Origin: Candidatus Nitrosopumilus sp.
GTDB lineage: Archaea; Thermoproteota; Nitrososphaeria; Nitrososphaerales; Nitrosopumilaceae
Length of the DNA: 64,000 bases
NCBI GenBank assembly: GCA_013215285.1
Contig: JABSRD010000008.1
Location: forward strand, 1 to 64,000
Direction: 5' to 3'
The translations under genes and the position numbers were made by a program. Below are positions 9,204-17,703 of this stretch, one piece after another; position 1 is the first letter of the stretch, and the number at the start of each line of letters is the position of its first letter. The notes under the pieces were generated by a model. The model saw nothing but the letters and a program-made list of their open reading frames with translations. It did no database searches and was not told the DNA's origin.

Positions 9204-9976
9204 AATGCATTCACCAATTTTCTTGTCTGCGCTTCAATATTATCGCTTTTCATAATACTCGAACCTATTAGAAATGCATCAGATCCACACTTTTTTAGAT
9301 ATTGAATATCTTCAGGAGTGTTAATTCCACTCTCAGACAGAATGGGTCTTGTTTTTTCATGTCCTTCCAATACAATTTCAGTAGTTTTTAGATCAATTTC
9401 TAATGTATCCAAATTTCGATTATTAATTCCAATAATGTCAGCGCTTGTGTTTAGCGCATTTTCAAATTCCTTTTTTGTATGAACTTCAAGTAAAATTTCC
9501 AGCCCCTGTTTGTGACCATACTCTATAAAATCATCAATATCTTTGAGGAATTTTTGATCAAAAAGTGATTGAATTACTAGAATGTAATCTGCACCAATCT
9601 TTTTGGCAGTATCAATCTGAATCTTGTCAACCATGATATCTTTCATCAATAATGGAACATCTACTGCCTGCCTGACCTTCATGAAGTATTCAGGTGAGCC
9701 ATGAAATAGGTGAGGTTGTGTCAATACAGATAATGCTTTTGAGCCTCCAGCAATCATTTGTCGGGCAATACTTACAGGGTCAGTGAGAGTTCTAATTTTT
9801 CCTAAAGATGGTGATGCAAATTTTACTTCAGTTAGTAGTGTGGCATGAAGGTTACTTTTGATAATTTGTTTGAAATCTTTGCTTGATTTTTGTAAATCAA
9901 CATCAACATCATACACTCCATCATCAATTGCGATTTGAGAATTATTTACTAATTTCTTTAGTATATTTTCAGCCAT
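9200..9976 (-). CDS. trpC: Indole-3-glycerol phosphate synthase
   Basis: Ring-closing enzyme of tryptophan synthesis with a TIM-barrel fold. The hallmark strand [13 protein letters not shown] holds the catalytic Lys and the SPS motif. [29 protein letters not shown] and [12 protein letters not shown] follow in family order. At 258 residues it is only the TrpC domain; there is no fused TrpF. It overlaps trpD by 8 nt. Confidence 0.97.
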   Translation of the reverse strand: MAENILKKLVNNSQIAIDDGVYDVDVDLQKSSKDFKQIIKSNLHATLLTEVKFASPSLGKIRTLTDPVSIARQMIAGGSKALSVLTQPHLFHGSPEYFMKVRQAVDVPLLMKDIMVDKIQIDTAKKIGADYILVIQSLFDQKFLKDIDDFIEYGHKQGLEILLEVHTKKEFENALNTSADIIGINNRNLDTLEIDLKTTEIVLEGHEKTRPILSESGINTPEDIQYLKKCGSDAFLIGSSIMKSDNIEAQTRKLVNAF

Positions 9977-11015
9977 TAGTAATCTCCTTTAGTTTTGAAA
10001 TGTCCCCCGTATCATTAATGAATTTCTCTAATAATGATATTGCTTTGCCGCTTTTGATAGTTTCAAGTGCTAATTCGACACCCTCTTCAAAATTATTTGC
10101 AACATTTGCAACAATTAATCCACCAGCTGCATTTAGTGCAGTTGTTTCAATCATGGCTTGATTCGCAGTATTATTTAGTACACCAACAAATGACTCTATT
10201 GCATCTTGTTTTGTTTTAATTTGAATATCATGAAGAGATGATTTGTGCAAACCAACAACTTCAGGATCAATTGCATTCATCAGGACTTTATCATTTCTTA
10301 AAATACACACCCTATTTACTGCACTAGTAGAGAATTCATCCATTCCATCATCAGAGCGAACAGTCATTATATTTTCTCCACCTTTTCTTTTTAGAATGGC
10401 AGGTAATCTATCAAGAAAATCAATAGAGTAAACGCCAATTAGTTGGTTTTTGACACTAGCTGGATTAGATAATGGTCCTAGCAAATTAAACGCAGTTCTT
10501 TTTCCCAATTGTTTTCTAGCTGCTGATACATGCTTCATTGCAGGATGTAATTTTTGTGCAAACATAAAACAAATGTTATGTTTTTCTAAAATATCTGCAA
10601 TTGCAGCAGATTCTAAATTCAAATCATATCCAAAATATTCAAAAATATCTGCACTCCCAGAAACTCCAGAACTTGAACGATTTCCATGCTTTGCCACAAC
10701 TCCGCCAGCAGATGCTACAACAAAAGACGCAGTAGTAGATACATTGAATGTTTGAAGTTTGTCCCCTCCAGTACCACACATGTCAATAATAGTTCCAGTG
10801 TTTTTAGGCTCAACTTTGAGTGAATATTCATTCATTTTATCAAGCATTCCAAGTAATTCATCATCAGTTTCGCCTTTTTCAGATAAGCTAGATAGAAAAT
10901 CCATGTTTTGTGAATCACTAGTTTTTCCAGATAATACATCAGTCATAATATTATTCATTTCATCATATGTGAGATCGGTTTTTTCTTGCAATTTTAAAAT
11001 TAAATCTGAAATCAT
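9969..11015 (-). CDS. trpD: Anthranilate phosphoribosyltransferase
   Basis: Transfers the phosphoribosyl group of PRPP to anthranilate. The PRPP and anthranilate site motifs are visible: DMCGTGGDKLQTFNVST, VAKHGNRSSSGVSGSAD and the NLLGPLSNPA loop. The length of 348 residues is normal. It overlaps trpG by 4 nt at its start and trpC by 8 nt at its end. Confidence 0.98.
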   Translation of the reverse strand: MISDLILKLQEKTDLTYDEMNNIMTDVLSGKTSDSQNMDFLSSLSEKGETDDELLGMLDKMNEYSLKVEPKNTGTIIDMCGTGGDKLQTFNVSTTASFVVASAGGVVAKHGNRSSSGVSGSADIFEYFGYDLNLESAAIADILEKHNICFMFAQKLHPAMKHVSAARKQLGKRTAFNLLGPLSNPASVKNQLIGVYSIDFLDRLPAILKRKGGENIMTVRSDDGMDEFSTSAVNRVCILRNDKVLMNAIDPEVVGLHKSSLHDIQIKTKQDAIESFVGVLNNTANQAMIETTALNAAGGLIVANVANNFEEGVELALETIKSGKAISLLEKFINDTGDISKLKEITNG

Positions 11016-11602
11016 TTTGATTTCACCTGGTTAATGAAATTCTCTAAAATCTTTTTCCCATCTTCAGTCATTATTGATTCAGGATGGAATTGTACTCCCT
11101 CTATCAAATAGTCCCTATGTCTTATTGCCATGATTTCTCCATCATCAACTGCTACTGCAATAACTTCTAAAATATCAGGAATTATGGTTTTATCACCAAC
11201 TAAACTATGATATCTAGTTGCCTGAAATGGATTTTTTACTCCCTTGAATAATTCAACATCAGAATGATCAACAGGGCTAGTCTTTCCATGTCTCACACAT
11301 CCAGCATTTGTAACCTTTCCACCAAATGCTGCAATAATTCCTTGATGTCCTAAACAAACACCCAATATTGGAGTAGTTGGACCCAGATCTTTAATCACAT
11401 CACTACATACCCCAAAGTATTTTTTGTCTTCTGGAGTTCCAGGCCCAGGAGATATAATTATTGCATCATAATTATTTTGTTTTATTTCAGAAATAGTAAT
11501 TTTGTCATTTCTAATCACATCACACTCAACTCCTAATTCTCCAAGATATTGTGCGATATTATACACAAATGAATCATAATTATCAATAATTAAAAATTTC
11601 AA
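11012..11602 (-). CDS. trpG: Anthranilate synthase glutaminase component
   Basis: Class I glutamine amidotransferase that supplies ammonia to TrpE. The catalytic Cys is in ILGVCLGHQGI and the His-Glu pair in GVQFHPESIMT. The start NYDSFVYNIAQYLGELG is typical. Its 196 residues match stand-alone TrpG. Overlaps of 4 nt with trpE and trpD keep it in one transcript. Confidence 0.97.
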   Translation of the reverse strand: MKFLIIDNYDSFVYNIAQYLGELGVECDVIRNDKITISEIKQNNYDAIIISPGPGTPEDKKYFGVCSDVIKDLGPTTPILGVCLGHQGIIAAFGGKVTNAGCVRHGKTSPVDHSDVELFKGVKNPFQATRYHSLVGDKTIIPDILEVIAVAVDDGEIMAIRHRDYLIEGVQFHPESIMTEDGKKILENFINQVKSK

Positions 11603-12945
11603 TTTGCATCCTTCAATGCTTGAAGCATTGCTCCTGCTTTATGTTCAGTTTCTTTGAATTCATTTTTAGCAATTGAATCAGATACGATTCCAGCTCCTGA
11701 TTGCACAAATCCTTTATTTCCATTGATGAAGATACTTCGAATTGCTATTGCAAAATCACAACATCCATTGTATGAGAAATATCCAACAGCCCCAGCATAT
11801 GGTCCACGAGATTCTGATTCTAATTCATCAATGATCTCCATTGCTCTAACCTTTGGGGCACCAGATACAGTTCCTGCTGGGAATACTACCTGAAATGCAT
11901 CAAACATGTCATTTTCAGGTGCCAAATTACCCACAACATGGCTAACTATATGCTGAACATGACTGAACCGTTTTATCTGCATGAGTGATTCGAGATGAAC
12001 CGTACCATATTTGCATACCCTGCCAATATCGTTTCGGCCTAAATCAACAAGCATTGTGTGCTCTGCCAATTCCTTCTCATCAGTAATTAATTCATTAGAT
12101 AGTTGTTTATTTTTTTCTTCGTCATCAGTAATTTTTCGAGTTCCAGCTATTGGAAATGTTTCCACTTTATCTCCAGTAATTCTAACTAACATTTCAGGAG
12201 ATGCACCAATGATTGTCTTTTCACCTTGTTTCAAATGATACATGTATGGTGATGGATTTAATTTTCGTAGTGTTTTGTAAAGTGTTAGATTATCTCCAGT
12301 TACATCAAATGTAAATTTCCTAGATAAAACAACTTGAAAAATATCTCCATCATGAATTAATTTTTTTGCTGTATTCACTATGTTAGAATATTCTATCTCA
12401 TCCATGTTAGGAATAACATCACTTGAATGAAATTCACCAAATGTGTCATTGTCCATTTTTAATTTATCAAATCTATTCTCATTATTATAAAAGTAAAATA
12501 ATTTCTTGTGTAAATTGTCATATAAAATACCATCATCATAAAGTCCAAATTCCATTAATGGTTGTATGGAATCATGAGTGTCAGGGATATCCTCAACTAG
12601 TCTAATTGCATCATAATTTACTACACCGACCGCCCCACCCAAATATCGATATGATTGATCATCAGATTTTCCAAGTAATTTCTGTAATTCAGAAAATGGA
12701 TCATCGGTGTTTATGGTTTTTGTGGAATCATTTTCAATAATTTCTACTTTGTCTGAATATCCTTTTAATATTATTTTTGGATCAAACCCCATTACAGATG
12801 TTTCCGCTAACACTTCAGGTCCAGTTAATGACTCAAAGAGAAATGAATGGGAATAATTTCTTGAAATTTTATTGTAAATTTGAAATTGGTTTTCAGATAA
12901 ATCTAGAAGTACTACTTTTGCTTGTGTTTTTCCAAAGGTGTCCAC
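11599..12945 (-). CDS. trpE: Anthranilate synthase component I
   Basis: Converts chorismate to anthranilate with TrpG. Chorismate-binding motifs are seen: FQVVLSRKF, GASPEMLVRI, FPIAGTRK, DLGRNDIGRVC, FPAGTVSGAPK and GAVGYFSYNG. I keep the GTG start at 12945; a nearby ATG is out of frame. A TATA-like TTTAAATA lies at 12972-12979 (minus strand), about 30 nt upstream. It is the first gene of trpEGDCBA. The operon contains no trpF. Confidence 0.97.
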   Translation of the reverse strand: MDTFGKTQAKVVLLDLSENQFQIYNKISRNYSHSFLFESLTGPEVLAETSVMGFDPKIILKGYSDKVEIIENDSTKTINTDDPFSELQKLLGKSDDQSYRYLGGAVGVVNYDAIRLVEDIPDTHDSIQPLMEFGLYDDGILYDNLHKKLFYFYNNENRFDKLKMDNDTFGEFHSSDVIPNMDEIEYSNIVNTAKKLIHDGDIFQVVLSRKFTFDVTGDNLTLYKTLRKLNPSPYMYHLKQGEKTIIGASPEMLVRITGDKVETFPIAGTRKITDDEEKNKQLSNELITDEKELAEHTMLVDLGRNDIGRVCKYGTVHLESLMQIKRFSHVQHIVSHVVGNLAPENDMFDAFQVVFPAGTVSGAPKVRAMEIIDELESESRGPYAGAVGYFSYNGCCDFAIAIRSIFINGNKGFVQSGAGIVSDSIAKNEFKETEHKAGAMLQALKDAN

Positions 12946-13000
12946 CCATGAATGCCATTTTGGAGGTTTATTATTTAAAGTGATAAGTAGATTCCAAATA

Positions 13001-13023
13001 GATCATTTCAGTCTAAAATGATC
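13001..13023. promoter_or_regulatory. Palindrome between trpE and a divergent gene, candidate operator
   Basis: A perfect 8-bp inverted repeat GATCATTT/AAATGATC with a 7-nt spacer. It lies about 20 bp upstream of the TATA-like box of trpE and about 40 bp upstream of the TATA box of the divergent zinc protein gene. Size and symmetry fit a dimeric HTH regulator. A role in tryptophan control is inference. Confidence 0.5.
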
Positions 13024-13046
13024 AATCATATAGACACAATCAGGTT

Positions 13047-13073
13047 ACGGTACAGTACGGTACTTTTATATAA
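13047..13073 (+). promoter_or_regulatory. Promoter of the 13097 gene with a direct repeat ahead of TATA
   Basis: ACGGTAC occurs twice (13047-13053 and 13057-13063) directly before the TATA-like box TTTATATAA (13065-13073). The box ends 23 nt before the ATG at 13097. The repeat occupies the BRE position and could be a TFB or regulator contact site. Confidence 0.55.
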
Positions 13074-13096
13074 TATTTGATCGTATACCATTCACC

Positions 13097-13285
13097 ATGC
13101 AGAGGGCAAATCAAGCAATTGTAAGTAAAATGCAAATTCTACAAACTCAGAATGTACAATCTTCAGTTAGTAAAGTGGAATGCTATGTTTGTGGTAAAGG
13201 GTTGGAAGATGGTTACAGCATAACTGCTAAAACTCTAAAACATGGAATTGTACTATTTTGCGATATTCATTATTCATTACAATGA
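13097..13285 (+). CDS. Small zinc-binding protein
   Basis: A 62-residue protein with an N-terminal amphipathic helix and a C-terminal zinc-site pattern C-x2-C ... C-x2-H (ECYVCGKGLEDGY and FCDIHYSLQ). Such lone zinc knuckles are common in thaumarchaea. The function is unknown. It is transcribed divergently from trpE from a good leaderless promoter. Its 3' end lies 16 nt from the convergent aldo/keto reductase gene. Confidence 0.75.
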   Translation: MQRANQAIVSKMQILQTQNVQSSVSKVECYVCGKGLEDGYSITAKTLKHGIVLFCDIHYSLQ

Positions 13286-13301
13286 ATAGATGCTTTCAAA
13301 T

Positions 13302-14285
13302 TTAGCGGTACTCATCACCGCAATCACCAATTTTGTCAAACAAATCATTTGATTTTACAGTAACTGCGCCAATTTTAGATATATCATTAGAATCAAGTGT
13401 TACATTAAAAACTCTAGTGTTATCTTCTCGATGATTAGTAATTCCCAATCTTGCTCCAATAATGACACCTGCAACTTGTGGTTTATCTAAAATAAATTTA
13501 GTTGCAATATTTGCAATACTTGAATTATGTTTTTTTGCAATTCCATCTAATACAAGTAATAATTCTTGGAATAGTTCCCATCCACCCCACACATCAATCA
13601 TATTTTTGTATTTTTGTAAACTAGCAGTAATCAAATCTCCTCCATGTGGTTCATCTACTTTCAAATATTTCTCTGAAAAAAATCCACCAAGCAATACACC
13701 ATAAGACAAAATCGTTATGTTATTTTTTAAGAAAAATGGAGTCATTAGTTTTTCAGGTCTTTGATCTAAAATAGAATATTGTACTTGATTTGATACAATG
13801 GTATGTCCGTCATCTAACATGATTTTAACTCGTTCAGTATCAAAGTTTGTCAGGCCCAAGTGTTTTATTTTGTGCTCTGCTTGCAATTTTGATAAGTGAT
13901 GTAATGCATCAAGATAACTAGTATCATTGTAATCCCACCAATGAAACTGAAGCAAATCGATACAGTCTGTGTTCATCTTTTTTAATGATTGATCAATGTA
14001 ATGAGTGACAATACTATTACTCATTGGTCCAGAATTTGGAACAAATTTTGTAAATGCCTTAAACGGTTTGTCAATTTTTTTACTAAATTCACCAATTAAT
14101 GATTCTGCAGGACCGTAAATATCTGCAAGATCCCAGGTTGTAAATCCAGATTTATGATAAGATATCATGTCTGAAATTGCTAATTCTGAGTCAATTTGAC
14201 CATGACTTCCGGCAACTTGCCACATTCCATTTAAAATTCTGCAAATCTCCAAGTTTGGTGCAAGAAGTGTTTTTTCTATTGACAT
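13302..14285 (-). CDS. Aldo/keto reductase family protein
   Basis: NADP-dependent TIM-barrel oxidoreductase of unknown substrate. The catalytic tetrad is visible: Asp and Tyr in DLADIYGPAE, Lys in AFTKFVPN and His in LLQFHWWD. The cofactor end follows (GVIIGARLGITNHREDN). I choose MSIEKTLL as start; an in-frame ATG 11 codons upstream exists. It is similar in length to stress-type AKRs. A second AKR of another subfamily lies at 32180. Confidence 0.88.
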   Translation of the reverse strand: MSIEKTLLAPNLEICRILNGMWQVAGSHGQIDSELAISDMISYHKSGFTTWDLADIYGPAESLIGEFSKKIDKPFKAFTKFVPNSGPMSNSIVTHYIDQSLKKMNTDCIDLLQFHWWDYNDTSYLDALHHLSKLQAEHKIKHLGLTNFDTERVKIMLDDGHTIVSNQVQYSILDQRPEKLMTPFFLKNNITILSYGVLLGGFFSEKYLKVDEPHGGDLITASLQKYKNMIDVWGGWELFQELLLVLDGIAKKHNSSIANIATKFILDKPQVAGVIIGARLGITNHREDNTRVFNVTLDSNDISKIGAVTVKSNDLFDKIGDCGDEYR

Positions 14286-14427
14286 GAATAATTGTAGTAA
14301 AACCTCACTAAAATACAAAGTTATTTTTTTGAGCCAATTGGATGTGGAATATACATTGACTAATAGTCATTAGTTTTCAAAAGAGACAACTCATTTAGAA
14401 TTTCATACACCATACAATGAATCACAA

Positions 14428-14838
14428 ATGAACGAAACAACACAAACGCAAATCAACTTGGGTGATTACAACAAGCCACAAGAACAAACCAAAGCAATTG
14501 GTATTGGAAAGATTATAGGTAAAATCATCAATATCAAGGACTTTAAAACAAACAGAGGAAAACCATCACCATATACGCCAAAAGAAATGATTGGGGAAGA
14601 TGGAATGACAGATTACAATGTCATTGATACTCTAGAAACATTTGATGTGAATAATCAAAGGGTTAGTTCTTTTTTTGTAACACCTGCAATAGTGAAACAG
14701 ATTCAAAGGGTTCCAAATTATCAATCAGAACTGGCAGCAGGAAAAGTATTTGGACCATGTAAAGTAGGCCAGAAAATATCTGCAAAAACTAGTGCAAACT
14801 ATTGGTGTCTTCTTTTCCCAGGAGAAGAAGGTTACTAG
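14428..14838 (+). CDS. Conserved-looking protein of unknown function
   Basis: A 136-residue soluble protein without signal peptide, transmembrane segment or metal motif. It begins with a polar tail, then a beta-rich core (AIGIGKIIGKIINIKDF, KVFGPCKVGQKISAK, NYWCLLFPGEEGY). I do not recognise the family. An OB-like or small beta-barrel fold is a guess from strand spacing. It is followed by a T-run and faces a convergent gene. Confidence 0.65.
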   Translation: MNETTQTQINLGDYNKPQEQTKAIGIGKIIGKIINIKDFKTNRGKPSPYTPKEMIGEDGMTDYNVIDTLETFDVNNQRVSSFFVTPAIVKQIQRVPNYQSELAAGKVFGPCKVGQKISAKTSANYWCLLFPGEEGY

Positions 14839-14858
14839 ATTTTTTTTTAATTAAAAAA
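14838..14858. terminator. T-run/A-run between convergent genes
   Basis: A run of nine T directly after the stop codon of the plus-strand gene is followed by an A-run that is a T-run for the opposite strand. Archaeal RNA polymerase terminates at such T-tracts without a hairpin, so this can serve both genes. Confidence 0.5.
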
Positions 14859-15111
14859 TATAGACATATTTTACAGAGCCACCTTCAGTGTCTCCCCTCA
14901 TCCCTTTATCTAAGAAATGTTCCTCAATTTCCCTAGCATCACTTTCACTATGTATGGACCAATCTGCCCATTCTGAAACATCTTTTCCATTATCCCTATG
15001 TTGGTCTTTTCGGCTTTTTGGAGTATCAGTAATGCCAATAGTCCACAAAGTATAATCATTTTTTTTTCGTACTCTCTTTTCAATTTCAGAAATTATTTGG
15101 GGTTTTTCCAT
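14851..15111 (-). CDS. Small GIY-YIG-like protein
   Basis: An 86-residue protein whose start resembles the GIY-YIG fold (YTLWTIGITDTPKSRKDQH, with TLW for GIY and TIG for YIG). A conserved acidic helix and tail follow (DAREIEEHFLDKGMRGDTEGGS, VKYVYIF). Whether the nuclease centre is complete is unclear. It may only keep the fold. It stands alone, with no partner genes of a restriction system. Confidence 0.55.
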   Translation of the reverse strand: MEKPQIISEIEKRVRKKNDYTLWTIGITDTPKSRKDQHRDNGKDVSEWADWSIHSESDAREIEEHFLDKGMRGDTEGGSVKYVYIF

Positions 15112-15211
15112 GAATATGGTTAAAAGTTTGGCTTTAAAAATTCATTTTTATCCCATTTAATTATGAATAAAATCAAAACCAATATGTCAAAAAGCGTACA
15201 GGCAAAAAAAT

Positions 15212-15463
15212 TTAGAAATTCCATTCATCAGAAATTCCATTCCAAAGAGAACGCATTGGAGATGGGTCTTTGTCAATTTCTTGGATGATTCTATTTTTTA
15301 CTACAAAAAAGAAATTTTCCAATGCATCGATTCCCCCATCAGCATATAATTCTCCACCAATTTCTGTAATTCTTTTATGTTTTTCAGATATTTCAGTAGA
15401 CTCTGGATTTTGTAAACAAAATGTCATTAAATCCAATAGTTCTTCTTCTAACATGAAATCCAT
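15212..15463 (-). CDS. Small acidic protein of unknown function
   Basis: An 83-residue acidic, helical protein (LEEELLDLMTFCLQNPEST, IDALENFFFVVKNRIIQEID) ending in WNGISDEWNF. No family, signal peptide or metal motif is recognised. Two Met codons (residues 1 and 4) could start it. Its own promoter region faces the zinc-ribbon gene at 15587. Confidence 0.6.
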   Translation of the reverse strand: MDFMLEEELLDLMTFCLQNPESTEISEKHKRITEIGGELYADGGIDALENFFFVVKNRIIQEIDKDPSPMRSLWNGISDEWNF

Positions 15464-15586
15464 ACGATCAAATGGACTTCACAGGTTTAATGAAGGTTTT
15501 TTAAAAATATTTTTTAAATGATTTCAACCCAATCGCTATCTAGTATCAAAAAATTAATACTAATAGGGGTAAAAATAGAGAACATT

Positions 15587-15823
15587 ATGCCCTTATTTTG
15601 TAAACAGTGTAACGATAGAAGGTTACCCATTTTTCAATACTCTGAAAAAATCACATTGTGGCGTTGTGGAAAATGTGAAAACTTTGTTGATCCAAATGAT
15701 GTAATTATTCGTGAATTAACAAAATCTGAAAAAAATGGAATTAACGATAAACTTGAGAAATTTAGAAAGGATACCATATCAATACCGCCAGAAAAAATGA
15801 GTAGAAGAAAAGGCGTAATTTAA
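15587..15823 (+). CDS. Zinc-ribbon protein
   Basis: A 78-residue protein whose start I place at MPLFCKQC, dropping 23 upstream in-frame residues that look non-coding. It has a treble of Cys pairs (CKQC at residues 5-8 and CGKC about 20 residues later: WRCGKCENFVDPND), then a basic helical tail. The ribbon resembles those of TFS/RpoM-type or DNA-binding proteins, but no specific family is recognised. Confidence 0.65.
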   Translation: MPLFCKQCNDRRLPIFQYSEKITLWRCGKCENFVDPNDVIIRELTKSEKNGINDKLEKFRKDTISIPPEKMSRRKGVI

Positions 15824-15949
15824 TTTTATTTAACATTTCTTTTAGATTAAGCCTGTAAAGTAGAATATTTTATTTGACTTCTAACATAGATTCCATAAAA
15901 AAGATTGTAGTTGAATTTATGTGGTATAGTCAGATCACAATATAGTATA

Positions 15950-16447
15950 ATGAAGCCATCAGATGTGTTTCGAAAACGAAATTTATCAAAAGTTAATTTT
16001 GATTATGAAGATCTGATTGGGCGAAATTTATCAAACTCTAACATGAAAGGTGTTAATCTCCAAAGTAGAGACATTCACAATGCAAACCTTAGCATTACAG
16101 ATCTTAGTGAAGCTAATCTATCACAAACTATTCTATTTAATGTCAAATTACGAGGTTCTGATTTGAGAAACACAAATCTCTCAAATGCAAAATTGTGGGA
16201 TGCAGAACTGTATGGTGCAGATTTGCAAGGTGCAGACTTTAGAGGGGCAGATTTGTTTTATTCAGATCTAAGAAATGTGGATTTGTCTAATGCCAATTTG
16301 TCAGGAGTGAATCTCAGGCATACAAACTTTGAGGGGGCAATTCTAAATGATACTGATTTTACAGGTGCAAACTATGATTCTCACACACTAGATACAATAC
16401 CAGAAAATTATAGAGATTTACTCAAAAAACAAGGTAAATTATGGTAA
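15950..16447 (+). CDS. Pentapeptide-repeat protein
   Basis: About 165 residues containing a run of A(D/N)LXX pentapeptides (SNMKGVNLQSRDIHNANLSI, GADLQGADFRGADLFYSDL, SNANLSGVNLRHTNFEGA). These fold as a right-handed quadrilateral beta-helix. Members include DNA-mimic gyrase protectors, but most are uncharacterised. I start at MKPSDVF rather than the TTG 13 codons upstream. A short helical tail follows the helix. The function cannot be told from sequence. Confidence 0.85.
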   Translation: MKPSDVFRKRNLSKVNFDYEDLIGRNLSNSNMKGVNLQSRDIHNANLSITDLSEANLSQTILFNVKLRGSDLRNTNLSNAKLWDAELYGADLQGADFRGADLFYSDLRNVDLSNANLSGVNLRHTNFEGAILNDTDFTGANYDSHTLDTIPENYRDLLKKQGKLW

Positions 16448-16492
16448 ATGAATAATTCAAATGGTTAAATGATTCAAAAATAAAACTATACC

Positions 16493-16903
16493 ATGAGTGA
16501 GGAAAAAGAGGCACACAAAGAATTTACAATAATTGAACGAGTTAACAAGAAGTATTTTACAGAAATTGAAAGTTCTGTGTTACACTTCCAGCAAACATTA
16601 TTTGATTTACAAAATGAATGCTACAAATCATGGAAAAATGCAGTAAAAACAAATGTTTCACTACAAAAAGAGTTTGCAGAAAAATCAGGATATAATTTTG
16701 AATTACCAAAAACTGCACAAACAATTCTTGAAGATGTGGGAGATGAAATTACAAAGTATAGGGTGACATCAAACCAAATAGCAATTAAAACAATAGAGGC
16801 TGGAAAGAAAAATATCAAGACATGGAATGAGAATGCTGAGACATTTGTAGAACTGAATAGAAAAATAATGGACTATTGGCTAACAGTATTCGTTCCAAAA
16901 TAG
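16493..16903 (+). CDS. Phasin-like helical protein
   Basis: A 136-residue all-helical protein clearly related to the one at 3909. Shared features are YFTEIESSVLHFQQTLFDLQ, SWKNAVKTNVSLQKEFAEKSGY, a middle segment GDEITKYRVTSNQ and the ending WNENAETFVELNRKIMDYWL. The aromatic spacing and length fit phasins that coat PHA granules. This is inference; granule genes are not nearby. It has no membrane segment. Confidence 0.6.
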   Translation: MSEEKEAHKEFTIIERVNKKYFTEIESSVLHFQQTLFDLQNECYKSWKNAVKTNVSLQKEFAEKSGYNFELPKTAQTILEDVGDEITKYRVTSNQIAIKTIEAGKKNIKTWNENAETFVELNRKIMDYWLTVFVPK

Positions 16904-16947
16904 TTAGGAAAAGAGAATTTATAGAATCAGTTTAGTAAATAGGATAA

Positions 16948-17661
16948 TTGCCTGAAAACGATAAAGTTCTTCCTTTAGATAGTGGTTCAGATTATTCCAT
17001 ACCAGGAAGGTTTGAAGAGAGTAATTCAGTATTTCTAGAATATGATACCCCCAAATCAAAAAACAGACTAATTGTAATAGTAGTTATTTCATCTATTCTC
17101 ATATCATCAGGATTCTTTTCATATTATTTCATAAATCAAGAAGAAATTGATTCTCAAATTATTCAAAATATGAGTTTGAATCCTGAAGAAAGACTAGTAC
17201 AACAGTATGATGTAGGGGAATTTGGCAGTGCACATGCACATGCTGCAATTGCCGTATTCATTAATGATGATCAGATAAACTATGGTTTGAAACAATATCA
17301 GATTTCAAGTAAATACATCCACTTTGAAAATAATAACCCATATGTAATTCACAGACATGCAACAAATGCATCATTAGAATTACTATTTTCATCATTTGGA
17401 ATGAGAATAATGGCAGATTGTATTACATTACATGGTGAGTTATTTTGTACAGAGGAAAATCAAAATTTGATATTTTTTGTTAATGGTGAAGAGTTTCATT
17501 CAGATATTTCACAGTATGTCTTTGATCATAATGATAAAATCATGATATCATTAGGAGACATAAAATCAATCTCAAAGCATATGGCATATGTGGAATCACT
17601 ACAAATCCCAGATATTCCAAAAAAGACTACGCAAAATACAGGTAATCTCATCACAATCTAA
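16948..17661 (+). CDS. Membrane-anchored His-rich extracellular protein
   Basis: A 237-residue protein with one transmembrane helix at about residues 42-62 (RLIVIVVISSILISSGFFSY) and an outside domain. That domain contains a striking His pattern: GSAHAHAAIAVFINDD, KYIHFENNN, YVIHRHATNAS and ITLHGELFC. The His and Cys suggest metal (copper?) binding, fitting the copper-rich periplasm of ammonia oxidisers, but no family name is known to me. The start is TTG at 16948. It is followed closely by the terpene cyclase-like gene. Confidence 0.65.
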   Translation: MPENDKVLPLDSGSDYSIPGRFEESNSVFLEYDTPKSKNRLIVIVVISSILISSGFFSYYFINQEEIDSQIIQNMSLNPEERLVQQYDVGEFGSAHAHAAIAVFINDDQINYGLKQYQISSKYIHFENNNPYVIHRHATNASLELLFSSFGMRIMADCITLHGELFCTEENQNLIFFVNGEEFHSDISQYVFDHNDKIMISLGDIKSISKHMAYVESLQIPDIPKKTTQNTGNLITI

Positions 17662-17703
17662 CAAAGACTCTTAATTGATGAATATACAAAATCAAAAAGT
17701 AAA

